A stretch of 64,000 nucleotides of DNA from positions 248,001 through 312,000 of the forward strand of contig CM062384.1 of the NCBI GenBank assembly GCA_031310005.1, written 5' to 3'. Position numbers and translations under genes: made by a program. Under the pieces are notes generated by a model. That model was not told the origin of the DNA. It did not search any database and was given only the letters and a program-made list of their open reading frames with translations. The stretch's first letter is position 1. The number at the start of each line of letters is the position of its first letter. Origin of the DNA: Dactylellina haptotyla (Eukaryota > Ascomycota > Orbiliomycetes > Orbiliales > Orbiliaceae). Of this stretch, positions 44,608-55,105 are shown piece by piece.

Positions 44608-45621
44608 CTAGGCTCTCTTTCCGCCTACCTCATTTACTAAGAACGCAATATCTGCCTGCTTCAGATTGAAATTACCTGCGAGTACTCTGACTGTCTGATC
44701 AGTAAAGCGACCAAGCCCAGTCTCCATCCCATTCAGACAAAAGTTTTGTTTTCGAAGCGGAGGGAATGTTGCTTTGGGGCCATCAACTTGCTGAACTGGA
44801 ATGCATCCACCAAAAGGGCCGTTGGGAGCGTCATTCATACAACGAACCATACAAATTTTCTTCAAACCACCACTAGTTCCTTGACAATTCAAGTTTTTTG
44901 GTAGGATAGCTCCTACGTACCAATCTTGATTCTTGCATAAATTAGCCCCATAACGTCCAAGACTATCCTGCCCAGTTGTGGTCAAAGGCGTGAAGTTCGT
45001 TCCTGTACCGGATTCATCGAGTTCGCACATGTAGGGACCACCACCGTCGGTATTTTGCTGGGCCATTGTTACATTAAGCCACCCTCCAGCTGTAACTTTG
45101 GCGATTAATTTCTGTTCCACCATCCACTCCGTCCACGTCTCTGTATTTAATTGTGCAGTATTATAGTGAGGAAAGTTGGGATCTGTCTGCTGCAGTTCGG
45201 GTTCATCGACGGTGTACCACTTTGGAGAACCAACGTAGTAAGTTCTTCCGCAGGTGGGAGTTTTTCTTTTGCGACATGCCGAACAATTGGGATCATATCC
45301 AAGAGGGCATTTTTTGCAGTCCGATATCCCGTTGCAAGCTGCGCACTCTTGATCATAAATAGGGCATTTTTTGCAAAACCATTTATCGCCGGCTTTCGTA
45401 GCCTTGCCTGTTCCGTCGGGCGCCATTGTAGGATCGCTGAATACAGCACAATCTCGCTGATTCTGAAAACGCCTTCCATCTTGGCGATTCGTGTCCTCGA
45501 GTAGTCCAAGTCCATAGCTTCTCGCTTTAGGATCAGCGTTCCCATATGCATTTGTCACAAGCACATGTGACGAAACTGATTGGAAAAGCAGTGCAAAGAC
45601 GCAGAAAAGTTCTGAGTGCAT
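44608..45621 (-). CDS. Egh16/GAS1-like secreted protein with duplicated Cys module (337 aa)
   Basis: Secreted protein of the Egh16-like family (Blumeria Egh16, Magnaporthe GAS1/GAS2), expressed in relatives during appressorium formation or host contact; the biochemical role is unsettled. The ATG at 45621 was chosen over the in-frame one at 45672 because it begins a clean signal peptide (MHSELFCVFALLFQSVSS). The family start HVLVTNAYGNADP and SYGLGLLEDTNRQD follow. The family core is at about residues 170-280: TAGGWLNVTMAQQNTDG, GPYMCELDESGTG, ILPKNLNCQG, ICMVRCMNDAPNGPFGGC, IPVQQ. Unusually, residues about 81-116 hold two CxxC-x6/7-CxxC modules (CKKCPIYDQECAAC and CKKCPLGYDPNCSAC). The C-terminal tail of 60 residues extends beyond the usual end. 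Single exon. A paralogue lies at 50.1 kb on the same strand. Confidence 0.82.
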   Translation of the reverse strand: MHSELFCVFALLFQSVSSHVLVTNAYGNADPKARSYGLGLLEDTNRQDGRRFQNQRDCAVFSDPTMAPDGTGKATKAGDKWFCKKCPIYDQECAACNGISDCKKCPLGYDPNCSACRKRKTPTCGRTYYVGSPKWYTVDEPELQQTDPNFPHYNTAQLNTETWTEWMVEQKLIAKVTAGGWLNVTMAQQNTDGGGPYMCELDESGTGTNFTPLTTTGQDSLGRYGANLCKNQDWYVGAILPKNLNCQGTSGGLKKICMVRCMNDAPNGPFGGCIPVQQVDGPKATFPPLRKQNFCLNGMETGLGRFTDQTVRVLAGNFNLKQADIAFLVNEVGGKRA

Positions 45622-45797
45622 TTTAGTAATCGTTCTGTGTATCGGGTGACGTCTGAGACGAAGTATTCTCAAATAATACTTTAATAAATAGACAAGATAG
45701 CTCCCGAGAGATAATAGTGCTCAAGTGGAATTCCGGAAGACTACGATTCGGTGGAGATCAAACTTTCTGAAGATTAAGTATGGAATGCAATTCTGCG

Positions 45798-45807
45798 CTT
45801 TATATAC
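45798..45807 (-). promoter_or_regulatory. TATA box of the 44.6-kb Egh16-like gene
   Basis: GTATATAAAG on the minus strand, 177 bp before the start codon. The paralogue at 50.1 kb has GTATTTAAAG at a nearly equal distance, which supports both. Confidence 0.5.
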
Positions 45808-47219
45808 TTGCAAATATGGCAGGCATTCTGTAACTTTACACGGCACCTTTTGTTAAACCCAATTATAAAACGTGCAAGGTTTAATGCAGAACACCGACGG
45901 CCCCAAATGATGATGTGTCGATAGCTAGGCCTAATATGCTGAGTGTATCCTCTCTTATGTGCAACTGTGATTAGAGACCCGGTGGGGGCTGGTTAGATAT
46001 CGATATCCGACGCGCGCGCGTGTCTGCTTCCAAATTGTTATCAGTACAGGCGCATGCGATAAATGGCAAGTCAAAAATAGTTTCCGGAATTGGAGGCTGA
46101 TAAATGAATGGCTTGTGTTGCTTCTTTCGATCTACCGAACTCCCGAAGCTAACCAGAGCCAAATGAAATTGTAGACAGATATATAAACATTACAGTTGAG
46201 CTTATAGTCATTAAGGATAAAGAAGATTTATAGAAATCTCAATAATGTCAATATTTCCGGGTTTAGGCTCGGATATACAGTATATCTATGGCGTCTACCA
46301 CGGATCTGCTGATATCGGTACTTGTCCACCCGAGTCCTTTAGGATTGCCGCCTGCAGTTTCCAGTGTCTGTTCATCGTAATAGCACTGCTATTGAAACTT
46401 CTTTACACGTGTATAGTTTCCTAATAACTCGAGAGTTATTCAAGTCGGATAGATATACCACCCCATCGAATTATATTAGCATCTGATCACGGTACTATTA
46501 GTGCGTGGAAGGTCGTTGCTTTAGAACACTCGGACATAACTAACGCGGCGAATACACACGTTAAAAATTTGATATTTTTAACAAAGATACTAAATAAATA
46601 CATTTTTCAAGCGCAGATAACGGTAGACGTGTATTCTATATCAAAAAGGTCATGACCACCACCGACCTAATTGATTTTTTATATATTTATTATAACCTCT
46701 GGTGGAGCTTGGCTTTGGATAGTCTTGTACTGAATATAATTTGGTCTTTATTAGATAAGTAATTATCAGGATAAAATTTTTATTGGGGTGTACTGGTGTT
46801 GCGGCGGTTGAGCTAAGCCTATAGGTAGCCTTTGGTATATGTTGTCACATGATTTTCAAAAGTGTGTTGTTTTCACGCCTTCGAGCTGGTGTGCTCATAA
46901 AATAGATTTTTCACTGCCCAGCACTAATGATGTACTTAACCATCGAATTACACTATCATCAATCCCCGTCTCTGTTCCCGCTTCGTAGATTTCTCTCCAC
47001 ATCGGTGGCTGCTTGTCAGTGTATTGATAAATGAGAAGTACAGTAATAATAATCGGAATAGTACAGCGTATTGGTATAGGCATCTGTGGTGTCAAGTATG
47101 GTCTGTGGCAATAGCTCTTTATATACGCTATTTAAAATACGACAATAATCGTGAAACTCCATCGGAAACGAAAATAAAACCAATACTCCCTATACAACCT
47201 CTGAAATATAAACATTAGT
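45808..47219. other. Intergenic, AT-rich, no gene seen
   Basis: About 1.4 kb upstream of the Egh16-like promoter and downstream of the esterase stop. Very AT-rich around 46550-46780. Short frames only. Confidence 0.45.
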
Positions 47220-48505
47220 TTAGTTAGCGATACCAAACCATTTGAGAGCATCTAATTCACGGTATGGCATGACGTGGTCAACTCCTGCTGCGGAATAGGC
47301 TTCGAACTGTGTTTTATCGCCGTATGTCATTTTTGTGTAACTTGTAATTGGTGTATTACTGATATTACCGGCGAAATTGATGTTGAAAAGGTTTGTCCAA
47401 GCTTTGATGGATTCTCCAAAATTAGCATAGCTGATAATACTATCAACTGATCCATGCCAAATCTGCAGTCTGGGTCGAGGTCCATTGTATCCAGGGAAAG
47501 CATTGCGGATTATATCTCCCCTGTTTGACGAGACAGAGTTTTAATTAGTAAAGGTTAAGTATAAAACATCTCCAATATCCAATGCTCTATATCTGAATAC
47601 GTGCGAATGAGACCCTTACCATTGTTGAGGAGATTTGCTGACGCCTCCTGTTGTGCAAAGATCGCCCCCAAAGTAGTCGAGATGTGTATAACAACCTATT
47701 CGAGAGGGAGAGAAAACAAACCGATTAACTTTAATAGTCTCTCGATATTTTGAAACACGGTAGACTGATCAGATCACTTACCAGGGGGAACACTTGCCCA
47801 AGCGCTCCCAGCTCTGAAAATATCCGGGTATGAGGACATAAGCACTTGAGTCATCATACCTCCACTCGACAAGCCCACAGAATAGACCCGGTTAGGGTCG
47901 GCTTTATAGTTATGTAGTACCCATTTTACCATGAGGACTATACCATACGAGTCACTTCCGCCATTGTGAGTTAATGATTCTGTGCTCGATACCTACGTGC
48001 TAATTAGCGTACGATAAATTATAGCTAGCTATAGCTGCACTGGTGCTTCTATTGCGCGACTCTATGCACTTTCTAGAATAAGATTGCTGGAGTCTTACAT
48101 CCCAGCATATTCTAGGCGACGGCGCAGAGGGATATATCACAATATATTTATACTGATCCGCATATTCGGCGTACTTGGTAGTACTAAATATCTGTGGACC
48201 GGAGCCTGGATACCAATTTCCTTATTAACCTGTGCCCGATTATATAACGAAATGCTGAAAAAAATGAGCTTATTGTACTTACTACCGCAGGAATGGGGAG
48301 CGACAACGATAGGTGGCCAAAAGTCTTGGCCCTGCCCGTTGGCAGTAGCAACGCTGGCGGGGACGTAGATATGAAATTTCGTCCCTGTTGGATTTATGAA
48401 GGGCTCACCGATCCCTGACGTTTCATTAATCTCATATAGATTGTTGCTAAGAGCTAGAGCGGTGCTAAGTCCGGCCACATAGGAAAATAGAGTTGAGACA
48501 CGCAT
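47220..48505 (-). CDS. Secreted CE1 / PHB-depolymerase-type esterase (five exons, 305 aa)
   Basis: Alpha/beta-hydrolase of the poly(3-hydroxybutyrate) depolymerase / carbohydrate-esterase-1 family, whose fungal members are secreted acetylxylan or feruloyl esterases acting on plant cell wall. Exons 48505-48283, 48205-48099, 47992-47782, 47695-47620 and 47520-47220, in frame (phases 1, 0, 1, 2). Signal peptide residues 1-18. The oxyanion region is PHSCGS. Nucleophile S152 sits in GLSSG (SVGLSSGGMMTQVLMSSYPD), with predicted acid D232 (WHGSVDSII) and H288 (AGVDHVMPY), so the catalytic triad looks complete. There is no carbohydrate-binding module; the protein stops right after the fold. A (TA)13 run lies 66 bp before the start. 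Exact substrate cannot be assigned. Confidence 0.85.
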
Positions 48506-48570
48506 TTTCTAGTAGCTCAATATTTTGATGCGTGCCAAACTGTCGTTCGTTTCTATTTCGGAGATGAGGT

Positions 48571-48596
<26 letters not shown>
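48571..48596. repeat. (TA)13 microsatellite
   Basis: Thirteen perfect TA units 66-91 bp upstream of the esterase start codon, in the position of its core promoter. Length is likely variable between strains and could affect expression (inference). Confidence 0.9.
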
Positions 48597-48605
<9 letters not shown>

Positions 48606-50145
48606 TGATTCGGATATCATTGAGAATGGAAGCGCGACTAAAGTATAGTCTGATAGGTGTAGCATGTTATAAATACTTCATAGAGGAAGGATTCTCCAAA
48701 AGGCCAATCTACCGATTTCTTGGGTATGATTCAAGCTTCGTGTCTTTACAAACAGCTGCCACGTGCCTGATTTCGAATTCACCTAAGGAACCTGGTCTAA
48801 AATATAGAACTTTCCGGGTTCGGAAGCTTAAGTCGCGAAAGCTATCTGCATTCGGCTAGATAAATAAGCTCGTGGCCTCTATTACTTAATATCCCGGTAA
48901 ATAACGGAAAACCGAAAATTACTTTCTGGGTTTAAAAAAACTACATTTCCAGGTTTGAAGACAGAGTCATTTTTTTCGAATCCCTCTCGCTTATATAAGC
49001 CTTTTCTATAGGGTGGTCTCATAAAACTACGTTCGCAAGGAAGTATGCTTTTTGGTGTCCGCGTAGCGCGCTAGAGCCTGAAATATTTGCTAATTACTAG
49101 AACGGGGGTATCCCTACATAAGTATCATTTTAGTGCTGGCACGTTCAAAGTCCTATTTTGCAAAATTGAGGACAATTGTAACTAAAGTTAGCTACGTCGT
49201 ACACTTCGCGGCGGTTCCACATATCTCATAGGCATATAGCTGGTGATATTACACTCCATCAGCCCACTTAAAAACAGTTAGGTATTATGCGGAAATATGA
49301 CAGATGGATGTTACGATCTCCACAGTATACTTGCATGGGATTCATACCAGCATTACTAACTGCTGGTGCGCCACCAAGAGCATATGCCCCCTGTTATATA
49401 AAATATTTGGTTTCTTAAACAATATTTCCTATGTTGCACTTCTCCCTGATGACGAAGTATTAAGGTGAACTATCTTCACTTAGATTTGACTTTCAACTTT
49501 CAGAACCTAAAGTCTCAACCTATTGAAACATATTATATAGTAACAATACCATATATTATATATAGTGGTTGTATAGTATGGTTTTCTACTATAGCGCCGG
49601 CAACACTGCAAAACTTCGCAAGTCTTTTCCTCTCATGCTGTATAGGCAGAGAAGGGATATTACCGAGAATATAATTCTGCAAGAAAGAAACTGGAAACCT
49701 ATACCATAAGCTTAAGATTCTATAAAGTAAGGGTTTTAGAACCTTAAGTATAAGGTAACTTGAATAAGAACTTAATTTCACTGTTCTATATTGACAAAAG
49801 GTCATGTATATGATTTCTAATAGCATTTACATCTTCCTTGGCTTCGAGTTCATCGTTGATACCCGCGCCACATGATTTTTTTATCGAACTCCGAATGCAT
49901 ACCCGCATCACAAATAGCATCAAATAAGTATCGCAAAAGCAAAATAGAAAGAGAAAGGGAGTCGTAATCTCATGAATCAGGCCGTGCAAACCAGGTTTAT
50001 GGGACTCCTTTTTTGCCAAAGGTGGGGGAAAAGTCGTTAATTCCGTGAGTGTCGTGAATGCCATCAGTATCGTAGAGTGTCTTTCATTTTTGGAAACTCC
50101 GATAACAAAGGAAACTTATTTTTCTTCCTCCCTCAAGAAACGCCT
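48597..50145. other. Intergenic, no gene seen
   Basis: 1.5 kb, AT-rich. Frames at 48605-48859, 49465-49826 and 49786-50064 carry no motif. No terminal repeats were seen. Confidence 0.45.
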
Positions 50146-51237
50146 CTAGTAAGTGTAACCCTCTGCATAATCATCTGCAACGTTGGGCTCGGTAGGATCC
50201 TTATAGCCAGATGGCTGGGGCTTAAGGGAGATCCTGGTCTTGGGTTTTGGTGCAGGCTTGGGTGGGTAGGTCTTTTGTGGCTTTGGTGGTTTATATTGTT
50301 GGAAGACGACGCAGCCACCGAACGGTCCAGTTGGCGCGAGGTTCTCACATCGGACCAAGCACAGGTTCTGGATCTTACCGTTCAAGGTTTGGCCTGTGCA
50401 TTCCAGGTTCTTTGGAAGATCGACGTACATGGTGTAATCACGTGGGCCGGGGACGACAATGGTACTGCGACCCCTCTCGGCCTGGACTTCGGGTCTGGGA
50501 TCTTCCTGCTGAACATTGGTCTGGTTGACGGTCAACCATCCGTCCCATTCATTGCGGCCACCGCCCCAACCTGTTGCAGTTTGATCGAGCTTGCATTTGA
50601 AGGGACCTACACCGTCATCGTTGACGACGTGAAGATTCATCACGAGCCAGCCACCAGCTGTGGCTTGGGTGAGGAGGTCGTTTTGTGCGATCTGCCAGAT
50701 TTCCCAGTTGGGGTCAACCCAGGCGCCAGGTGGGACCGGTTGTTGGTAGTACTTGACTGTTCGCTCCCAGTTCAATTCCTTCGGCTCAGAACTGTAATCC
50801 AATGGATCTGGGTTATCGAAGTAATGTTGGACCTTGTCACCGTACTTCTTTTTGCCGTCCCAGAATGCAATGAGATTGGCAAGGGTGACACCGCAGCCAC
50901 TTGGGTTGTAGTAGGCCTGGACGGGTTTGTAGTATCCCTCGTCCCAGCAGTTGTTTGCGTGGCAGCAGGCATCGTTGGTGCATGGAGGTTTAATCCATGG
51001 GGTGGCAGTGGTACGGAAGACCGAAACGTCCCAGTGGGCGGCGAACTGTGAACCGTGATTCCGAGGAACCTCGGGGCGGTTACCGAGAGCTTTGCAGGTT
51101 TTACCATCGGTGACCTGCGATCTATCACCACGGACGGAGGTGATGACACAATGGGCCGAGGCCAACGGGGCCAAGGCGACAAGAACAGCCGGCCCGAGGG
51201 CTAATAAGTCGGTCAACGAAATCTTGGAGTGTAGCAT
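50146..51237 (-). CDS. Egh16/GAS1-like secreted protein (363 aa)
   Basis: Second Egh16-like secreted protein of the window. The start at 51237 was preferred to the in-frame ATG at 51297 because it opens a signal peptide (MLHSKISLTDLLALGPAVL, cleavage after APLASA) giving a mature N-terminal His. The N-terminal half is Cys-rich (CTNDACCHANNCWDEGYY, NPSGC). The family core is at about 190-320: TQATAGGWLVMNLHVVNDDG, GPFKCKLDQTATG, YVDLPKNLECTG, LCLVRCENLAPTGPFGGC. It aligns with the 44.6-kb gene in the PKNL.C.G and GPFGGC blocks. The tail is Pro/Lys-rich (KPPKPQKTYPPKPAPKPKT), possibly wall-interacting. Single exon. Codon use is strongly C/G-ending compared with the AT-rich paralogue, which suggests high expression. 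Role inferred from family only. Confidence 0.82.
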   Translation of the reverse strand: MLHSKISLTDLLALGPAVLVALAPLASAHCVITSVRGDRSQVTDGKTCKALGNRPEVPRNHGSQFAAHWDVSVFRTTATPWIKPPCTNDACCHANNCWDEGYYKPVQAYYNPSGCGVTLANLIAFWDGKKKYGDKVQHYFDNPDPLDYSSEPKELNWERTVKYYQQPVPPGAWVDPNWEIWQIAQNDLLTQATAGGWLVMNLHVVNDDGVGPFKCKLDQTATGWGGGRNEWDGWLTVNQTNVQQEDPRPEVQAERGRSTIVVPGPRDYTMYVDLPKNLECTGQTLNGKIQNLCLVRCENLAPTGPFGGCVVFQQYKPPKPQKTYPPKPAPKPKTRISLKPQPSGYKDPTEPNVADDYAEGYTY

Positions 51238-51402
51238 GGTGAATGAGTGTTGAGCCAAACTAGGCTGTTCGTAGACAGATGTGCAAAGGGAAGTCAAATG
51301 AGTGAGGCTCCCTTAGAGCAGGGTAAAGGAGGAGGGGATGCTTGAGGAAGCTGGATGGTGATGGTAATTGAGAGAATGCTCACTCGATGGCGGAGATGCT
51401 GG

Positions 51403-51412
51403 CTTTAAATAC
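51403..51412 (-). promoter_or_regulatory. TATA-like box of the 50.1-kb Egh16-like gene
   Basis: GTATTTAAAG on the minus strand, 166 bp before the start codon, matching the paralogue's GTATATAAAG in sequence and spacing. Confidence 0.45.
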
Positions 51413-53322
51413 TTTGGCGGGACAGCCGATGGTTCGCGATCACGCAGGTCAGCTGTGCCCTGGCATCACGGCTCCGAGAGTCTCTTGAGAGGCCCGGATT
51501 TTGATCCGAAGCCACATACCCTGGAGATTGCTGGGTCAAATTGCTAGATTGGGGTCGACCGTCCCGGCTCCGGTGAGCTATACGACCATCGACCGCCAAT
51601 TCTACAGGCCAAGCGTTAAGGCCAAACTTACGTGTTAATGATGGATTGTGTCACATCCTGAACGAGAATGCTCAAGCTGCAGAGAATCTACAACCGACTT
51701 GAACACTGGCGAACTCGTTATTCGTCTCACGGCAGAATACTGAGCCGCCGATCGGGCACATAGTCTGGAAGGGGTCTAGACCTGTCGGTAGCATAGCCAA
51801 CTTGGCCAAGCTTAAGGATCGACTTCACCATTACCGGGTTTCGCCAGCCCTGCTTCGTCGCCAGACAGTGAAACATCTAGTCCTTCCGAGATCCTGAGAG
51901 AAGCGCTGTCACCAAACCCGAGGTTGCAAATTCGCAACAGTGTTTGGTATCTATATATGCGCTGCAGCCAAATCGGGGCAGCCGATACGCGTTGCGGGAG
52001 ACAGACAGATTCGATATTGTGGTGTGGTTTCTTGGCAAACCGAACTAACTTCTAAACACCAGACTAGCCCGCGGAAGCGCGTGCTCGACCTCTAAATGGG
52101 AGTTTGCCAGCTATACCTTAGCGATATTCTCGCTTCTAGTCACTCCGTACTCACGGAAATCGAAGAAGCTAGCCAAAACCATAGAAAATTGGATCTGGCA
52201 TCCAACCGGCAGTAGTATGGAAGTACATTCCGAAGACGACTAAAGAACACGCGGCAAGGCTACAGCTCATCCTCTACACCTGACTGCTTGGCTATCTAAA
52301 ATACCTGGGTTCTCGAACTAAAGGAATAAAATTGTGTATGCATGCATATATGCTATAGATGTCAAGGATAGGTAGAGTGTGCATCTATTAATATACATTC
52401 TCTATCTTATGTCTACTTAGGAATAAGTATATACCGAGTAAAATGTTATTTACATCGACTGATGAAGATATCGATACCTAAATCTCATGCCCGATCAAAA
52501 GGTAGGGGTTAAAGTCGGATGATCACTCGATGCGACCATGGTTCTGATAGTGCCAAGATCACACACACTCTCTCAATTACCTCCTACTTAATTTTGCTAG
52601 ATCTTCAGCAGATTACAAACTCGGGTCATCTTCACACAACCTCCTCTATTGAATTTCAATAAATTATTTTGGCATCAATCAGATATAATAATATAGCTTA
52701 TCAGATCCGTCTAACCTGGAAACAACACGATGAAACTTATCAAGCCAGCTGACGGGCAGGCGAAACCCTTTAACCATAAAAACCATGAAGAAGAATTTCC
52801 AAAGCGACAAAATCACTAGATAGAATTCTGATTCAGTGGCCGTTCAGTCGGGTGCTTGCTCGCGGCTGCTTTTCTTATGTACAGAAAGAAGGTGTACAGA
52901 AAGGGAGTGCGATCGCATAGTTCACTTGCCAAGGTATGGGATCTTGCGGCATTGTCACGTGAGGCGTGTCGGAACAGGTTGGGCAATATGGACATTCTCG
53001 ACGAAGATGAATGACCTTCCTTTACTAATGTCAGATACCTCCCACTCTTGGGCTCCTTGGCAAGGCGAGATGCTTGGGTTTTCTATTTTATCTTAATTTT
53101 CTTTGGATGATTTTTATGCGTTCGTAACGTACTTATGATACATTGATGATACAAATTATTTTTCAATTCCGGTCCCTTACGCCTCCCTAGAGTGACTCGA
53201 GCAGCTGCTCGCGATAAACCTATCTCTGTACGAGAGATTGATACCCAACCGTACAAACGCTTGAAAGGAAAGTAACAAAGAAAACGCCTCTAGTGAGATA
53301 AAAGCGAAAGAACTAGAGAAAA
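51413..53322. other. Intergenic, no gene seen
   Basis: 1.9 kb upstream of the Egh16-like promoter. Frames 51405-51599 and 52836-53096 have no motif. Repeated purine/AT stretches but no recognisable mobile element. Confidence 0.45.
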
Positions 53323-53894
53323 CTAGGCATCGTCTGGCCTAAAAACTTTCATAAACACCTTCCTAACCTTCTTCTTATCCTTCACCTTTCTCAAACCCTT
53401 CACCCTCGTCTTCCACGTCTTCGTACTTTCTTTTATCCCCTTCCCACACCCTCCAAAAGGTTTACACCCCTTCCTCTCATCATTCTTCCTCGCATCCTTC
53501 TTCAACTTCTTTAGCGTTTTCGCATTACTATTATTCAACGGTATTTCCGTCTCCTCGCTCGTATACACCAGCAATAGCTTCCCGTCGACATCTACCTCAT
53601 TCAACTCTATATTCTCGAATTCGGGATCGGGTGATAACCGCTTCTTACCCCCTCGCCGCCTCAGCATAACTGTCTCAATTTAACTTTCTCCCGTAAAGAA
53701 GCTTCGCCGGCGAGTAACCGCCTCCGCTGTTGTTTCCGCTGAAACGCTCTCGCTTGTTTAAAATTTATGGTATCTTGGAATGCCTTTGAGATTTTCAGCG
53801 GGCGGTAGGCGAGCGTGGAATATCGATATCCGATGATAATAGCGTGATATTCGGAGTCTGCACCTGGCAGAAAAGCGGACGATGAATTGCCCAT
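53323..53894 (-). CDS. Two overlapping hypothetical ORFs (77 and 114 codons), possibly one frameshifted gene
   Basis: The first frame (53894-53661) begins MGNSSSAF, a good N-myristoylation consensus, and ends in a basic helix (FQRKQQRRRLLAGEASLREK). The second (53667-53323) begins MLRRRGGKKRL, continues with NIELNEVDVDGKLLLVY and is Lys-rich to its end (KTLKKLKKDARK, KKVRKVFMKVFR). They overlap by seven bases in the sequence ATGCTGA, and the second is in the -1 frame. I found no intron that joins them: the GTAAGA donor after the overlap gives only 42 nt. Options are a real frameshift, a sequencing error, alternative starts, or two chance frames. Family not recognised. Confidence 0.35.
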
Positions 53895-55105
53895 GCGGGA
53901 TTTCTTTTTTATTTCTTATGGGCTCTCCGCAGGTCGGTGTTTAAACGATACCGTTGATATATAATATATAGACAATCAATTGGTAGGAACGAATCCAAAC
54001 GAAAGATATGGACGTCTGCGCAGTCGAGAAAGGAAGTAAACGTGATTTTGAGGACTGAAAAATTCAAAAAACCCAAGATGTCTTAATGGTCCATTCGTTT
54101 ATATCCGTATCTTATACTACCAGTGCTGAATGCGGCCGATAGTGCTTACAACGGCGGCGTTCCAAGACCGCGGACCCCAGTCGGCGTTCTCAGCCCTTCC
54201 CAACGAGCGAAATAAATGCCCGATCACCAGCCGTAAAAGTGTTGACGTTGTTGTTGCACAGGTCGTCGGACTGCGGACCCAAGCAGAATCAAGCTTTTCT
54301 CACGAGCGTATAGACATGGCGTACGATAATGATCGTGAATAGTGGTAAAGAGGAAGATGAAGCGACACGGTTGAACACTTCCGTCCAACAGCAACCCCGG
54401 ACCAGCCCGTCTTTATTAAACATTTTCGATCTCTTCCACACCCCAATTGTTCAAAGCGCAGGACGTACATACGAACATGCACGCTTACCGGGGTGACAGA
54501 CAGGTCGGAATTTATTCGCATATTTGGCTGCCATTGCGGCGGTCGGGCGGTCGGGCTGCGAGGCGAAGATCTCAGATCAGTCCGCGTTGGGACATGCGCA
54601 TGCAGCAAAGCACACCGCAAAAAGGTGGTGCCTAGGCTAGCTCGTTGACTGGGGGGGGAAGTGTCGGCTATAGTTGTATTTCAGTTGAGTAATTGTCCCA
54701 CCGCTCACGAGAACGGTTGTATGCATGCGGCCATGTGTTAGAGTAAATTGCGGACTTGAGTAAGTTGTGCACGGAAGAGAGTAAACGCAAGCCCTTTGAA
54801 AGAAGAATTGCCCGAAGAATGCACTCTGACATTTTGCGGGAGGATAGATAAGATTCCTATTTGCTATTCGTTCTCGATTATATAGTTTTGGTGTAACACA
54901 TCGGACGATATGTTCGCTTAAAAACGCAAAAAAAAAGAGAGAACGAGATCGGGGTCTTATCGGGACACTGGCAGGTTTCAATTTAACCATTCCCAGCTAG
55001 ATCTGTAAAGATGGAAATATTCAAGAAAATATCTCTTTAAGCAATAAGGCACTGTGCAACCATTGAGATCAAAGAAACATCAAAAAATTAAGTTGCATCA
55101 GGCCA
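53895..55105. other. Intergenic, no gene seen
   Basis: 1.2 kb. The frames at 54130-54620 and 54637-54990 carry no conserved motif. No RNA gene recognised. Confidence 0.45.

Noticed and set aside
45622-45672. Upstream in-frame ATG for the Egh16-like gene
   Set aside because: It would put a basic 17-residue extension before a clean signal peptide; the second ATG fits the family.
50077-51051. 324-codon plus-strand frame
   Set aside because: Antisense shadow of the GC3-rich Egh16-like gene; the minus strand has the signal peptide and the family motifs.
51238-51297. Upstream in-frame ATG for the second Egh16-like gene
   Set aside because: The 20 extra residues are polar and would bury the signal peptide.
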